This document shows, in pieces, positions 6,484-15,889 of a stretch of DNA of 64,000 nucleotides (the first letter of the stretch is position 1; each line of letters starts with the position of its first letter). The stretch spans positions 1 to 64,000 of the forward strand of contig NZ_URDP01000005.1 of NCBI RefSeq assembly GCF_900546705.1. Reading direction: 5' to 3'. The translations under genes and the position numbers were made by a program. The notes beneath the pieces are model-generated. The model saw only the letters and a list, made by a program, of their open reading frames with translations. It searched no databases and had not been told where the DNA came from. The DNA is from an uncultured Oscillibacter sp. GTDB lineage: Bacteria > Bacillota > Clostridia > Oscillospirales > Oscillospiraceae.

Positions 6484-8214
6484 ATGAGCCTGAGTGCCAA
6501 TGTAAGTGAAAAAGCCGCCCTGATCTGGGCGATTGCAGATAAATTGACCGGCGTGTACAAGCCCCATGAATACGGCGAGGTAATCCTCCCCCTCACAGTG
6601 ATCCGCCGCTTTGACTGTATTCTGACTGATACCAAGGATGCAGTGCTGGAGAAGTTCGAGACCGTGAAGAATCTTCCCATGCGGGATGTGCTGCTGCGCA
6701 AAGCCTCCGGCAAGCCATTTTATAACACAAGCAAATTCACCTTCGAACGGCTGCTGGACGATCCAGACAACATCGAATCCAACTTCCGGGACTACCTGAA
6801 TGGCTTCTCGGAGAACGTCCAGGACATTCTGGAAAACTTCAAGTTTGACGGTCAGATCACCACGATGGCCAACAAGGGTATCCTCTACATCGTCATCAAG
6901 GAGTTCACCACACCCAAGGCCAACCTGCACCCGGATGTAATCTCCAATCTGGAGATGGGCTACATCTTTGAGGAAATTATCCGCCGGTTCTCCGAATCTC
7001 ACAACGAGGACGCCGGGCAGCACTACACCCCCAGAGAAGTGATCCAGCTGATGGTCAATATCCTGTTCTACGATGACAACGACATTTTGTCCGGCAACAA
7101 TGTGGTCAAGACCATCTATGACCCGGCCTGCGGCACCGGCGGTATGCTGTCGGTAGCGGAAGAGTACCTGCACAAGCTGAACGCCTCCACCGAGCTGATG
7201 GCTTTTGGCCAGGAGCTGAACGACCAGACCTTTGCTATCTGCAAGGCGGATATGCTCATCAAGGGCAATAACGCCGACTTCATCAAGGACGGCAACACCC
7301 TGTCCGACGACCAGTTCGAGGGCCAGACTTTTGACTATGTGCTGTCCAATCCGCCCTTCGGCCGGGAGTGGAAGAACGAAAAAGCGGCGGTGGAGGCCGA
7401 GGCCAAGCGGGGCTTTGCCGGACGGTTCGGCCCCGGGCTGCCTGCGGCCAGCGACGGACAGATGCTGTTCCTGCTCACCGCTATTTCCAAAATGAAGGAG
7501 CCCAAGGATGGCGGCAGTCGCATTGCCATCATCCACAACGGTTCGCCCCTCTTTACCGGCGACGCCGGCAGCGGCCCCTCCGAGATTCGCAGGTACATTC
7601 TGGAGCATGACCTGCTGGAGGCCATCATCGCCCTGCCCAACGATATTTTCTACAACACCGGCATTGCCACCTATATCTGGGTGCTGTCCAACAAGAAGGC
7701 CGGGACCCGCCGGGAGGGCAAGGTGCAGCTCATCAACGCCAACGGCCTGTATGAGAAGCGCCGCAAGGCTTTGGGCAACAAGCGCAACGACATCCCGGAG
7801 AGCGCCATTCAGGAGATCACCCGCCTGTACGGCGACTTCGTGGAGAGCGAGATCAGCAAGATTTTTGACACCACCGACTTTGGATATACCAAGATCACGG
7901 TGGAGCGACCACTGAAGGACGAAAACGGCCAGCCGGTGCTCAAGAAAGGTAAGCCCCAGCCGGATACCGCCCTGCGGGACACGGAGAATGTGCCGTTGAA
8001 AGAGGATATTCAGACCTACTTTGAGCGGGAAGTGCTGCCCTTTGCGCCGGACGCCTGGATCGACGAAAAGAAGTCCAAGGTGGGCTATGAGATCCCCTTC
8101 ACCCGGTATTTTTACAAGTATGAAGCCCCCAAGCCCTCGGCGGAGATCATGCAGGAGATCCTGGCCATTGAAGCGGAGCTGGACGGCGCTCTGGCGGAGG
8201 TGTTTGGCAAATGA
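6484..8214 (+). CDS. hsdM: type I restriction-modification DNA methyltransferase (M subunit)
   Basis: A 576-residue N6-adenine methyltransferase subunit. The N-terminal helical bundle (HsdM_N) covers about 5-150. The SAM-binding motif DPACGTGGM begins at Asp213 and the catalytic NPPFG at Asn289. With the S subunit it methylates host sites and protects them from HsdR. The ATG at 6484 follows AAGGG by eight bases; a TTG two codons earlier is less likely. Its last four bases overlap the start of hsdS, so the two are translationally coupled. Size and motifs are intact, so the enzyme should be active. Confidence 0.95.
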   Translation: MSLSANVSEKAALIWAIADKLTGVYKPHEYGEVILPLTVIRRFDCILTDTKDAVLEKFETVKNLPMRDVLLRKASGKPFYNTSKFTFERLLDDPDNIESNFRDYLNGFSENVQDILENFKFDGQITTMANKGILYIVIKEFTTPKANLHPDVISNLEMGYIFEEIIRRFSESHNEDAGQHYTPREVIQLMVNILFYDDNDILSGNNVVKTIYDPACGTGGMLSVAEEYLHKLNASTELMAFGQELNDQTFAICKADMLIKGNNADFIKDGNTLSDDQFEGQTFDYVLSNPPFGREWKNEKAAVEAEAKRGFAGRFGPGLPAASDGQMLFLLTAISKMKEPKDGGSRIAIIHNGSPLFTGDAGSGPSEIRRYILEHDLLEAIIALPNDIFYNTGIATYIWVLSNKKAGTRREGKVQLINANGLYEKRRKALGNKRNDIPESAIQEITRLYGDFVESEISKIFDTTDFGYTKITVERPLKDENGQPVLKKGKPQPDTALRDTENVPLKEDIQTYFEREVLPFAPDAWIDEKKSKVGYEIPFTRYFYKYEAPKPSAEIMQEILAIEAELDGALAEVFGK

Positions 8215-9488
8215 GGGAGATGAAGGACAGCGGAATTGAGTGGATTGGGGCGATTCCGGAAGGCTGGAAAGTTTCGAGAATAAAGCAGTTGTTTTCAGAA
8301 GTAAATGAGCGATGCGAAAACGGTGAAAATTACACTCTACTTTCTGTATCTGAATATTATGGAGTTGCTCCCAAAAGTGAAAGAATAAGCGACGATGATA
8401 TGCTAACTCATGCAGAAACCCTTGACGGATATAAAATCTGTAAAGAAAATGATTTGGTAATGAACATTATGTTGGCGTGGAAAAGGGCTTTGGGCGTGAG
8501 CGAATATACCGGCATTGTTAGCCCGGCTTATTGCATCTATCAGGGAAAGCAAAATATGTGTACTAAATATTTTCATTACCTGTTTCGCACAGATATGTAT
8601 GCAAATCTTTTCAAACAATATTCAACTGGCATTATTGATTCTCGATTAAGATTGTATCCCGACAAATTTTTAGCTCTTAAGTGTCAAGTACCACCCATAG
8701 ATACGCAGTGCCGCATTGCCGACTACCTCGACCGCAAGTGTAGCCAGATTGACACCATTATTGCCCGGCAGCAGGAAGTAATCGAGAAGCTGAAAACCTA
8801 TAAGCTGTCTGTTATCACCGAAGCCGTCACAAAAGGTCTGAACCCCAATGTGCCCATGAAGGATAGCGGGGTTGAGTGGATTGGGGAAATACCGGAGCAT
8901 TGGACGATGCTGAAACTGAAGTATGCTTCCTCTATTTTGCGAGGAAAATTTAATCATCGTCCAAGAAATGATCCGGCATATTATGATGGAAACCATCCAT
9001 TTGTACAAACCGGTGATGTTGCTCGGGCAAATAAATACATCAAAAATTATAGTCAAACGCTGAATGAAAAAGGATATGCTGTAAGCAAGGAGTTTCCTGC
9101 AAACAGTATCTGCATGACCATAGCAGCAAATGTAGGTGATGTAGCAATTTTGACATTTGATGCTTGTTTCCCTGATAGCGTTGTTGGATTTGTGCCGTCT
9201 GACAATATTGCATGGAACTATTTATATTATGTGTTGACAGCAATGAAAAAGCAGTTTGTTAGGAACGCAATCATAAGTACCCAACTTAACCTGAACATTG
9301 AAATTATTAAAGAAGAGTTTATTCCAGTAGCTCCACTTCATATTCAGGAACAAATAAGCAGATTTCTAGACGATAAATGTTTTGCAATTGACCGAACAAT
9401 CTCTGCGAAACAATGTGTTATAGATAAACTAACAGACTACAAAAAATCGCTCATTTATGAGGTCGTCACCGGAAAGAAAGAGGTGTAA
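8211..9488 (+). CDS. hsdS: type I restriction-modification specificity subunit
   Basis: A 425-residue protein with two target-recognition domains (about 20-150 and 235-360), each followed by a conserved coiled-coil spacer (RIADYLDRKCSQIDTIIARQ and the matching QISRFLDDKCFAIDRTI). Each half opens with a near-identical MKDSG-EWIG-IPE-W segment. The domains read two half-sites of a bipartite recognition sequence. The recognition domains are AT-rich while the repeats and spacers are not, the usual sign of domain shuffling. It overlaps hsdM by four bases. Confidence 0.93.
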   Translation: MREMKDSGIEWIGAIPEGWKVSRIKQLFSEVNERCENGENYTLLSVSEYYGVAPKSERISDDDMLTHAETLDGYKICKENDLVMNIMLAWKRALGVSEYTGIVSPAYCIYQGKQNMCTKYFHYLFRTDMYANLFKQYSTGIIDSRLRLYPDKFLALKCQVPPIDTQCRIADYLDRKCSQIDTIIARQQEVIEKLKTYKLSVITEAVTKGLNPNVPMKDSGVEWIGEIPEHWTMLKLKYASSILRGKFNHRPRNDPAYYDGNHPFVQTGDVARANKYIKNYSQTLNEKGYAVSKEFPANSICMTIAANVGDVAILTFDACFPDSVVGFVPSDNIAWNYLYYVLTAMKKQFVRNAIISTQLNLNIEIIKEEFIPVAPLHIQEQISRFLDDKCFAIDRTISAKQCVIDKLTDYKKSLIYEVVTGKKEV

Positions 9489-9491
9489 GTG

Positions 9492-10256
9492 ATGCCAGAG
9501 GATAGTATCAACCTTGTACCCTCATTTGGAAAAACTTTATATAACTCTGTTTCTGATGCAGTACTTGATACCGCTGACTATAGTTTTGATCAGCTTGCAG
9601 AGAAACTATTGACAGGAGATTTAGAGGAATTTATCCCTGTAATTCAAGAGCTACCCATTATAAAATACTTTATTTGTGCTGGAAAAATTGTTAATTCGGT
9701 CAGAGATCGTCTATTTCTCAAAAAAACGCTTAAATTTTTTGCTGCATTACATAATGGAGAAGTTGACAGCCATGAGATAGAGCGTAGACGACAAGCACTT
9801 TCAAGTGGAGAACAGTGGGTCATTGATGAACTCGAAATTTTAATTTCCACTCTAGAACAGATAAATAGAGTTCAAAAGGCACAGATTATTGCAGAAATTT
9901 ACAGGACCTATCTCAACGGAGAGATTGACAGAAAAACATTTGATGATTTTTGTAGCATTACAGAAAAACTGTTTTTAGGTGATATTATTCAAATTCGAGC
10001 TGATTATGAAGAAGATGAATTTGAAGCTAATGCAAAAGCGGCACTTGCACATGGAGAAATCTCGGGATGTGTAATTACGCATACAAGATATACAGAGCTA
10101 ACAGGACGATTGTTGGCGTTAGGCCTAATGCGGATTTCTGCAAAAGTGGGAAAGAATTTAAAAGTTGATTCTGATATTTTAGAATATACAATTTCTAATA
10201 AGGGAAAAAAATATGCTCAAATTCTAAAAGGAATTGATTTTCTGGGTATAAAATAA
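9492..10256 (+). CDS. unknown protein between hsdS and hsdR
   Basis: 254 residues, with no catalytic motif I recognise. A central hydrophobic stretch near residues 50-70 (IPVIQELPIIKYFICAGKIV) may be membrane-associated. A charged helical region follows (about 80-170), and the C-terminal 80 residues resemble a winged helix (TRYTELTGRLLALGLM, then LEYTISNKGKKYAQIL). AGAGG precedes; GTG at 9489 is an alternative start. It begins three bases after hsdS and ends 28 bases before hsdR, so it is inside the operon. Its AT-rich composition matches the variable parts of hsdS. It may be an accessory defence gene; the function is unknown. Confidence 0.7.
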   Translation: MPEDSINLVPSFGKTLYNSVSDAVLDTADYSFDQLAEKLLTGDLEEFIPVIQELPIIKYFICAGKIVNSVRDRLFLKKTLKFFAALHNGEVDSHEIERRRQALSSGEQWVIDELEILISTLEQINRVQKAQIIAEIYRTYLNGEIDRKTFDDFCSITEKLFLGDIIQIRADYEEDEFEANAKAALAHGEISGCVITHTRYTELTGRLLALGLMRISAKVGKNLKVDSDILEYTISNKGKKYAQILKGIDFLGIK

Positions 10257-10284
10257 TCAATGATCTCAATAAAGAGGTGTAACT

Positions 10285-13200
10285 GTGCCTGATTTTGACA
10301 TAAAAGAAAAACGCTTTGAGCAGGATATTGAGGAATACCTTTTGACCCACGGTGGATATCAGAAGGGCAACCCCTCCGCTTTCAACCGAGAAAAGGCGCT
10401 GGACACCGGCACGCTTCTCTCCTTCATCCGCACTAGCCAGCCTAAGCAGTGGGAGCGGTTTGAGAAGATTTACGGTGCTGACAGTGAGCGGCAGCTCATT
10501 GACCGTTTTTGCCGGGAAGTGAAGCTGGTGGGCCTTTTAAAAGTACTGCGCCAGGGCTTTACCGACCGGGGTATCAAGTTTCGGGCTGTGTTCTGGAAGC
10601 CGGAGACCTCCATCAACGAGACCAGCCAGGCCCAGTACGCCGCCAATATCCTCCACTGCACACGGCAGCTCCACTACTCCCTGAGCAACGAAAACAGCAT
10701 TGATATTGTCCTATTCCTCAACGGCATTCCGGTGGTGTCCATGGAGCTGAAATGCCAGTTCACCGGCCAGGACACCACCAACGCCATCCAGCAGTACAAG
10801 TTCGACCGGGCGGGGAAGGACGCTATCTTTGAGTTCAAAAACCGTGTGCTGGTCCACTTCGCTGTGGACCTGACCAATGTGTACATGACCACCCGGCTGG
10901 AGGGGGAGAAAACCTATTTCCTGCCCTTTAACCAAGGCAGCAACGGGGCGGGAAATGTGGGCGGAAAGGGCAACCCCATTAACCCGGATGGCTACGACAC
11001 CGCCTACCTGTGGGAGAATGTGCTGTGCAAGGACCGCCTGCTGGAGATCTTACATAAATACCTCCACTTGCAGCAGGAGAAGGACGAAAAGACCGGCGAG
11101 GTGAAGTCCGAGCGGATGATCTTCCCCCGGTATCACCAGCTGGATGTGGTGACCAAGCTACTGGCCGATGTAAAGGCCAATGGCTCCGGCAAGAACTATC
11201 TCATTCAGCACAGCGCCGGTTCCGGCAAGTCCAACTCTATCGCTTGGCTGGCCCACCGGCTCACCGGCCTGCACGATGACCACGACGAGAAGATCTTCCA
11301 GTCTGTCATCATCGTTACCGACCGCCGGGTGCTGGATAGTCAGCTGCAAAATACCGTCTATCAGTTCGACCATGTGGCGGGCGTGGTGCAGAAGATCGAC
11401 AAGAACGCTCAGCAGCTCCGGGAAGCCATTGAGTCCGGGACGGGCATTATCATTACCACCCTCCAGAAGTTCCCGGTTATTTATAAAGAAGTGCGCACCG
11501 GCAATAAGCGGTTTGCGGTCATTGTGGACGAGGCGCACTCCTCCCAGACCGGCGACGCTGCCCGCAAGCTGAAACGGGCGCTGGCCGATACTGAGAAGAT
11601 TCTGGAGGAGTATGCCGAAGAGGAGTACGAGGAAGAAGCCAAGCGCAAGGATGATGAGGACAAGCTGCTGGATGAACTGGCTGCTCAGGGTGTTCATGAA
11701 AACCTGTCCTTCTTCGCTTTTACGGCTACCCCCAAGGATAAAACGCTGCAGATGTTCGGTCAGCGGGATGAGAATGGCAAATATCATCCCTTCCATGTGT
11801 ATTCCATGCGGCAGGCCATCGAGGAAGGCTTTATTCTGGATGTGCTGCAAAACTACATGACCTATAACATGTACTACAAGATTGCCAAGGCCATCCCCGA
11901 CGACCCGGAACTGGACACCGCTGCCGGTGTTCGTGCTATTCGCCAGTTTGAGACGCTACACCCCCACAACATCTCTCAGAAAACGGCTATCATGCTGGAG
12001 CAGTTCCGCAATGTGACCCGACACAAGATTGGTGGCAAGGCCAAAGCCATGATTGTAACGCCCTCCCGGCTCCATGCGGTGCGCTACCTGCTGGAGTTCA
12101 AGCGGCAGATCCAGGAGAAAGGCTACACCGACCTGGATGTGCTGGTAGCCTTCTCCGGCGAGGTGGAGGACAACGGGGAGACCTACACCGAGGAGAAGCT
12201 GAACAAAACAAAATCCGGCGAGGCCATCAAAGAGAAGGCCCTGCCGGAAGCGTTCCATACAGACGAATATGGGATGTTGATCGTGGCGGAAAAGTATCAG
12301 ACCGGCTTTGATGAGCCGCTGCTGCACACCATGTTTGTGGATAAGAAGCTGTCCGGCGTGAAGACCGTCCAGACCCTTTCCCGGCTGAACCGCACCATGC
12401 GGGGCAAAAAGGATACTTTTGTCCTGGACTTCGTGAATTCTGCTGAGGACATTCGCAAAGCCTTTGAGCCGTACTACGAGGAGACGGTTCTGGAGGAGGA
12501 GACCGACCCCAATGTGGTGTACGATCTGAAGAACACCCTGGACGAATACCGGGTGTATCAGCAGATAGAGATTGACCGGTTTGCGGAGATTTTCTATTCC
12601 TCCAAGGAGCAGTCTAGCGGCGATTTGGGCAAGCTTCAGGGCACCATACGCCCGGCGCTGGATCGGTTTGAAGCGTTGGAGGAAGAGAAGCAGGATATGT
12701 TCAAGTCTACCTTGGCACGCTTCAACCGGATCTATGCCTTCATCACACAGGTCTGCCGCCTGTTTGATAAGGAGATCCACAAGTTCAGCGTGTACGCCAA
12801 GTTCCTCTATACCATGCTGCCCAAGGGCGGGCGAGATAAGGTCTATGTGGACGACAAGGTGCTGTTGGAGTATTACCGTCTGGAAAAGGACTTCGAGGGC
12901 GGAATCCAGCTGGAAAGCACTCCTGAGGGCTTCCGACCCATCACCGGCGAGGCTGGCCGCAGGGAAAAGAAGCGTGATCCGCTGACGGTCATCATTGAGA
13001 AAATCAACGAGAAGTACGGCACCAACTTTACCGAGATGGATAAGGTCCTGCTTCAGATGGAGAACGACTATGCCGCTCAGGACAAGTGGCACAGCTACGC
13101 CCAGAATAACGACCGTAAGACCTTCATGCTGCTGTTTGAGAAGGACTTCCCCAACATGGCCGCCGCCCGCTATGAGCAGAATGAGGACTTCTTTGTGAAG

Positions 13201-13290
13201 ATGTTCTCTGATCCTGATATGATGCGGCAGGTTATGGAAACGGTGGGCACGGTGCTGTATGAGCGATTGAGGAGTACCCAGTTAAGCTGA
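10285..13290 (+). CDS. hsdR: type I restriction endonuclease (R subunit)
   Basis: A 1,001-residue protein. The N-terminal nuclease domain shows the PD-(D/E)xK pattern in SIDIVLFLNGIPVVSMELKC (about 134-155). The superfamily 2 translocase follows, with Walker A HSAGSGKSNS (Gly312-Ser316) and DEAH at 415-418. Helicase motif VI is seen in TLSRLNRTMRGKK. A C-terminal helical domain should dock to HsdM. It translocates DNA from unmethylated sites and cuts at a distance. It uses a GTG start after AAAGAGGTG. Length and motifs are complete. Confidence 0.95.
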   Translation: MPDFDIKEKRFEQDIEEYLLTHGGYQKGNPSAFNREKALDTGTLLSFIRTSQPKQWERFEKIYGADSERQLIDRFCREVKLVGLLKVLRQGFTDRGIKFRAVFWKPETSINETSQAQYAANILHCTRQLHYSLSNENSIDIVLFLNGIPVVSMELKCQFTGQDTTNAIQQYKFDRAGKDAIFEFKNRVLVHFAVDLTNVYMTTRLEGEKTYFLPFNQGSNGAGNVGGKGNPINPDGYDTAYLWENVLCKDRLLEILHKYLHLQQEKDEKTGEVKSERMIFPRYHQLDVVTKLLADVKANGSGKNYLIQHSAGSGKSNSIAWLAHRLTGLHDDHDEKIFQSVIIVTDRRVLDSQLQNTVYQFDHVAGVVQKIDKNAQQLREAIESGTGIIITTLQKFPVIYKEVRTGNKRFAVIVDEAHSSQTGDAARKLKRALADTEKILEEYAEEEYEEEAKRKDDEDKLLDELAAQGVHENLSFFAFTATPKDKTLQMFGQRDENGKYHPFHVYSMRQAIEEGFILDVLQNYMTYNMYYKIAKAIPDDPELDTAAGVRAIRQFETLHPHNISQKTAIMLEQFRNVTRHKIGGKAKAMIVTPSRLHAVRYLLEFKRQIQEKGYTDLDVLVAFSGEVEDNGETYTEEKLNKTKSGEAIKEKALPEAFHTDEYGMLIVAEKYQTGFDEPLLHTMFVDKKLSGVKTVQTLSRLNRTMRGKKDTFVLDFVNSAEDIRKAFEPYYEETVLEEETDPNVVYDLKNTLDEYRVYQQIEIDRFAEIFYSSKEQSSGDLGKLQGTIRPALDRFEALEEEKQDMFKSTLARFNRIYAFITQVCRLFDKEIHKFSVYAKFLYTMLPKGGRDKVYVDDKVLLEYYRLEKDFEGGIQLESTPEGFRPITGEAGRREKKRDPLTVIIEKINEKYGTNFTEMDKVLLQMENDYAAQDKWHSYAQNNDRKTFMLLFEKDFPNMAAARYEQNEDFFVKMFSDPDMMRQVMETVGTVLYERLRSTQLS

Positions 13291-13317
13291 TGTTTTGTAG
13301 ATTTACGCGGAAAAATG

Positions 13318-13326
13318 TGGTAATAT
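13318..13326 (+). promoter_or_regulatory. extended -10 promoter element of the reverse transcriptase ncRNA
   Basis: TGG-TAATAT forms an extended -10 box. Transcription would begin about seven bases downstream, at 13333-13334, exactly where the predicted RNA stem begins. No good -35 is visible, which extended -10 promoters tolerate. Confidence 0.45.
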
Positions 13327-13333
13327 AGCACAT

Positions 13334-13442
13334 GGGGATAGAAGGAACTATCCAGTTGGAATGACCAATTGAGTTATGGCAGTTATTTTACATTTAAACT
13401 GGTGTGAAACCGGTGTTATCGATCAAGAAGCCTTCTATCCCC
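13334..13442 (+). ncRNA. structured RNA upstream of the reverse transcriptase
   Basis: A 109-base AT-rich segment closed by a perfect 12-bp stem: GGGGATAGAAGG (13334-13345) with CCTTCTATCCCC (13431-13442). Inside are two further hairpins: CAGTTGG/CCAATTG (13353-13371) and ACTGGT/ACCGGT (13398-13414), each with a five-base loop. It ends 35 bases before the reverse transcriptase start. This arrangement matches the RNA partners of defence reverse transcriptases and retrons, where the RNA is template or scaffold. That it is transcribed and reverse transcribed is inferred. Confidence 0.65.
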
Positions 13443-13477
13443 TAAAAATTTAATTATTTTCCGTAGTGAGGTGTGCT

Positions 13478-14971
13478 ATGGATACTATGGGGACGTTAGA
13501 TCTAAAGAGATTCACAGATATTTTTGATACCGAAATACCTTACCAGGTCCTAAATGACTACTGCAATCGAGCAAAGCCTGGTAAAGATAAGATGAATTAT
13601 AAAAAATTCAAGCAAGATTTTAAAGAGATAGTTCCTGTTGTAAAAGAACAGATAGAAGTGCAGAAATTTAAATTTACTAGATTTGAACTCGCTTTGAAAC
13701 TAAAAAAACACTATAAACTTCCGCGTCTTATATTTCAATCTTCTATTCGAGATCGATTTATAGCGAAACTGATGTGTATTTATCTTCAGGATCACTATTC
13801 CAAATTTCATAATGGGGATTGTTCACTTATTAAAACTAGAAATAAAGTCCTTGATGATATTAGTAAAGCACTCAATGAAAAAACAGAGAATGGGCAAAAT
13901 AAATATAATTTCTTTTTAAGACTTGATATCAGCAATTTTTTTGATTCAATAAATCGGAGTTATCTATTAGCGTTACTTGAAGCAGAGCAGTTCGATCAAA
14001 ATTTTATATATCTAGTAAAAAAACTATTTACAACCATGGATTTGTCTATGGATGTACCGAGTGGGTTTGGTGTGCCACAAGGAATTTCTGTCTCTTCTCT
14101 TCTCGCAGAGCTATACCTACAAAGATTTGAAGAGAAATTCAGCACTTTTCCATATAATCGGAATATCCTTTGTTTTCGATATGTTGATGACATTTTCGTC
14201 CTATCAACAGATGATGAATCACTTAATGTTGCTAAACGAAACATTCTATTTGAACTAACATCTGTTTACGGGCTTAATATTAACGATGAGAAAATCATTG
14301 AAGGCGAGTTGTCAAAAAAATCAGTTGATTTTTTAGGTATAACAGTTTCTGATAGAAAAATTAGTATATCATCTGCACAGGTTGTGAGAGTTGAACGTCA
14401 ACTAAATGAACTTTTTTTGTGGTATAGACGGGTTTCAAAAAGTAAAGATAAGAGGCATCCGTTATATCAGCAGCAGGATAGGATAATCAGTTCTTTGCTA
14501 ATTAGACTTAATTTGCTTATTACTGGATACATATATACAAAAAAAGGTTCTACGCAAATAGGGCGATATGGTTGGATACAAACATCGTTGCCACATCAAA
14601 TAGAAAATATAGATGCTCTAAAAAAACTAGATCGTCATGTTGGAGCGCTGATTGAACATTATATTCCTGATCGATCAAAAGGTCATGTTTCTCAATCAAA
14701 GAAATCATTTTACCATGCATATTGTAGTAGCAAATATAAAAACAATGCTGATGGATACATTTTAGATAGGGATAGAATAGCTAAAGACGAAGACAAAATG
14801 TATCGTATCGTATGCGATTTGAGTTTTGTTGATATAAAGAGAAATTTGAAATATGATCATTATGAATGTGATTGTTTTGAAGAAAATGTTGGAGAACCAC
14901 TAAGGTCTTACTTTGAAAAATCTCTTTATATTGCTAATCGAGATTTAACGGCAGATATTCTTTATTGGTAG
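13478..14971 (+). CDS. defence-associated reverse transcriptase
   Basis: A 497-residue protein with a reverse transcriptase palm at about 70-300. Motif A is FFLRLDISNFFDSI (Asp150), the PQG motif is GVPQGISVSS (about 198-207), and the catalytic box is YVDD (235-238). A motif-D-like LNINDEK and a thumb region follow. A C-terminal 180-residue helical domain is not found in typical retron enzymes (about 300-350 residues). There is no maturase, HNH domain or group II intron RNA. It is preceded by a structured RNA and followed 20 bases later by a SLATT membrane protein. I assign it to the UG/DRT-type defence enzymes; the exact class needs profile matching. Confidence 0.85.
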   Translation: MDTMGTLDLKRFTDIFDTEIPYQVLNDYCNRAKPGKDKMNYKKFKQDFKEIVPVVKEQIEVQKFKFTRFELALKLKKHYKLPRLIFQSSIRDRFIAKLMCIYLQDHYSKFHNGDCSLIKTRNKVLDDISKALNEKTENGQNKYNFFLRLDISNFFDSINRSYLLALLEAEQFDQNFIYLVKKLFTTMDLSMDVPSGFGVPQGISVSSLLAELYLQRFEEKFSTFPYNRNILCFRYVDDIFVLSTDDESLNVAKRNILFELTSVYGLNINDEKIIEGELSKKSVDFLGITVSDRKISISSAQVVRVERQLNELFLWYRRVSKSKDKRHPLYQQQDRIISSLLIRLNLLITGYIYTKKGSTQIGRYGWIQTSLPHQIENIDALKKLDRHVGALIEHYIPDRSKGHVSQSKKSFYHAYCSSKYKNNADGYILDRDRIAKDEDKMYRIVCDLSFVDIKRNLKYDHYECDCFEENVGEPLRSYFEKSLYIANRDLTADILYW

Positions 14972-14991
14972 TTTATTAAAGAGGATAAATT

Positions 14992-15597
14992 ATGGACCAA
15001 CAAGAGTTAAAAAAATCTATAAAACGAGATATTGAATTTACGTCCGGAAACTATGCTCAAATGTATAAAAGATTGAAGTCAAACGATATGGCATCAAGAT
15101 TTTTTTTGGTTTATTACAGCACAGTTTCAATTATATTTGGGCTTTTCCCGATGTTTTTTGAGGACAAGATTATATTTCCTTCCATATTAAACTTTCTTAT
15201 GATAAGCCTTTCTATCATTGTACTGATTGCATCGTTGCTGATTTCATTTGCACAATACGGTGATCGAAGTAAGAAAGTTATGTACGGGCTGGATCAACTC
15301 AAACGATTAAAAAAGCTTTTGCAATATGAAGATTGCGCTCCTGAAAACGACAAATGCCCAAACTATCGGGATGTTATTAAAAATTATCACAAAATTGTTG
15401 ATAATATTGAACTCAGATCAGATCTCGACTATTTCCGTGCATGTAAAGAATTAAATTCTAGAGGAAAATATACAGAAAGTTGGCGACAAATATCATGCTT
15501 AAATAAATTTATTATGTATACAGCGTCTATACTTAAATCTTTTTTCTTTTTGGTGTTATTTCTTTTCCCTATCATGGTACTATTCATAGTTTTTTAA
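14992..15597 (+). CDS. SLATT-domain membrane effector
   Basis: A 201-residue protein. The N-terminal helix and paired transmembrane segments at about 37-57 and 62-86 match the two-TM SLATT architecture. A cytosolic helical region (90-165) precedes a third hydrophobic segment at 177-201. SLATT proteins are predicted pore-forming effectors of nucleotide-triggered defence systems, and one SLATT family is known to pair with reverse transcriptases. It shares the reverse transcriptase operon and composition. The likely role is to damage the membrane and stop infection when the reverse transcriptase system is triggered; this is inferred. Confidence 0.75.
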   Translation: MDQQELKKSIKRDIEFTSGNYAQMYKRLKSNDMASRFFLVYYSTVSIIFGLFPMFFEDKIIFPSILNFLMISLSIIVLIASLLISFAQYGDRSKKVMYGLDQLKRLKKLLQYEDCAPENDKCPNYRDVIKNYHKIVDNIELRSDLDYFRACKELNSRGKYTESWRQISCLNKFIMYTASILKSFFFLVLFLFPIMVLFIVF

Positions 15598-15637
15598 TGA
15601 AAATATTGCATGACTCTTTGATAAAGGCCATAATGCT

Positions 15638-15684
15638 CCCAAGTTACTCAATCGTCCATCTCAAGACGGCTTGGGTAGATTTTT
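15638..15684 (+). terminator. weak terminator after the RT-SLATT operon
   Basis: CCCAAG (15638-15643) pairs with CTTGGG (15670-15675), with an inner CGTC/GACG stem, followed by TAGATTTTTAA. The rest of the AT-rich gap to 15889 shows no gene. Confidence 0.4.
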
Positions 15685-15889
15685 AATAGCAAAAGGCCAA
15701 ATATACCTAAAAATTATCTGCCTCAAATAAGACCACGTCGAATCAAATCTTTTATACAAAAAAGGTTAGAAATTAATTAAACTTAACAAGGAAAAATAAT
15801 TCTTTCACGAATCCCTAGTTTTGGGTGAGTAAATGTGGCTATTTCCCCTAATCTGTGCTATTGTGTCTTGCTACAAGGAGGCGAGGCAC

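Noticed and set aside
13334..14971. Classical retron, group II intron or diversity-generating retroelement
   Set aside because: The protein is about 150 residues longer than typical retron enzymes. No group II domain V/VI, maturase or HNH part is seen. No template/variable repeat pair was found near it.
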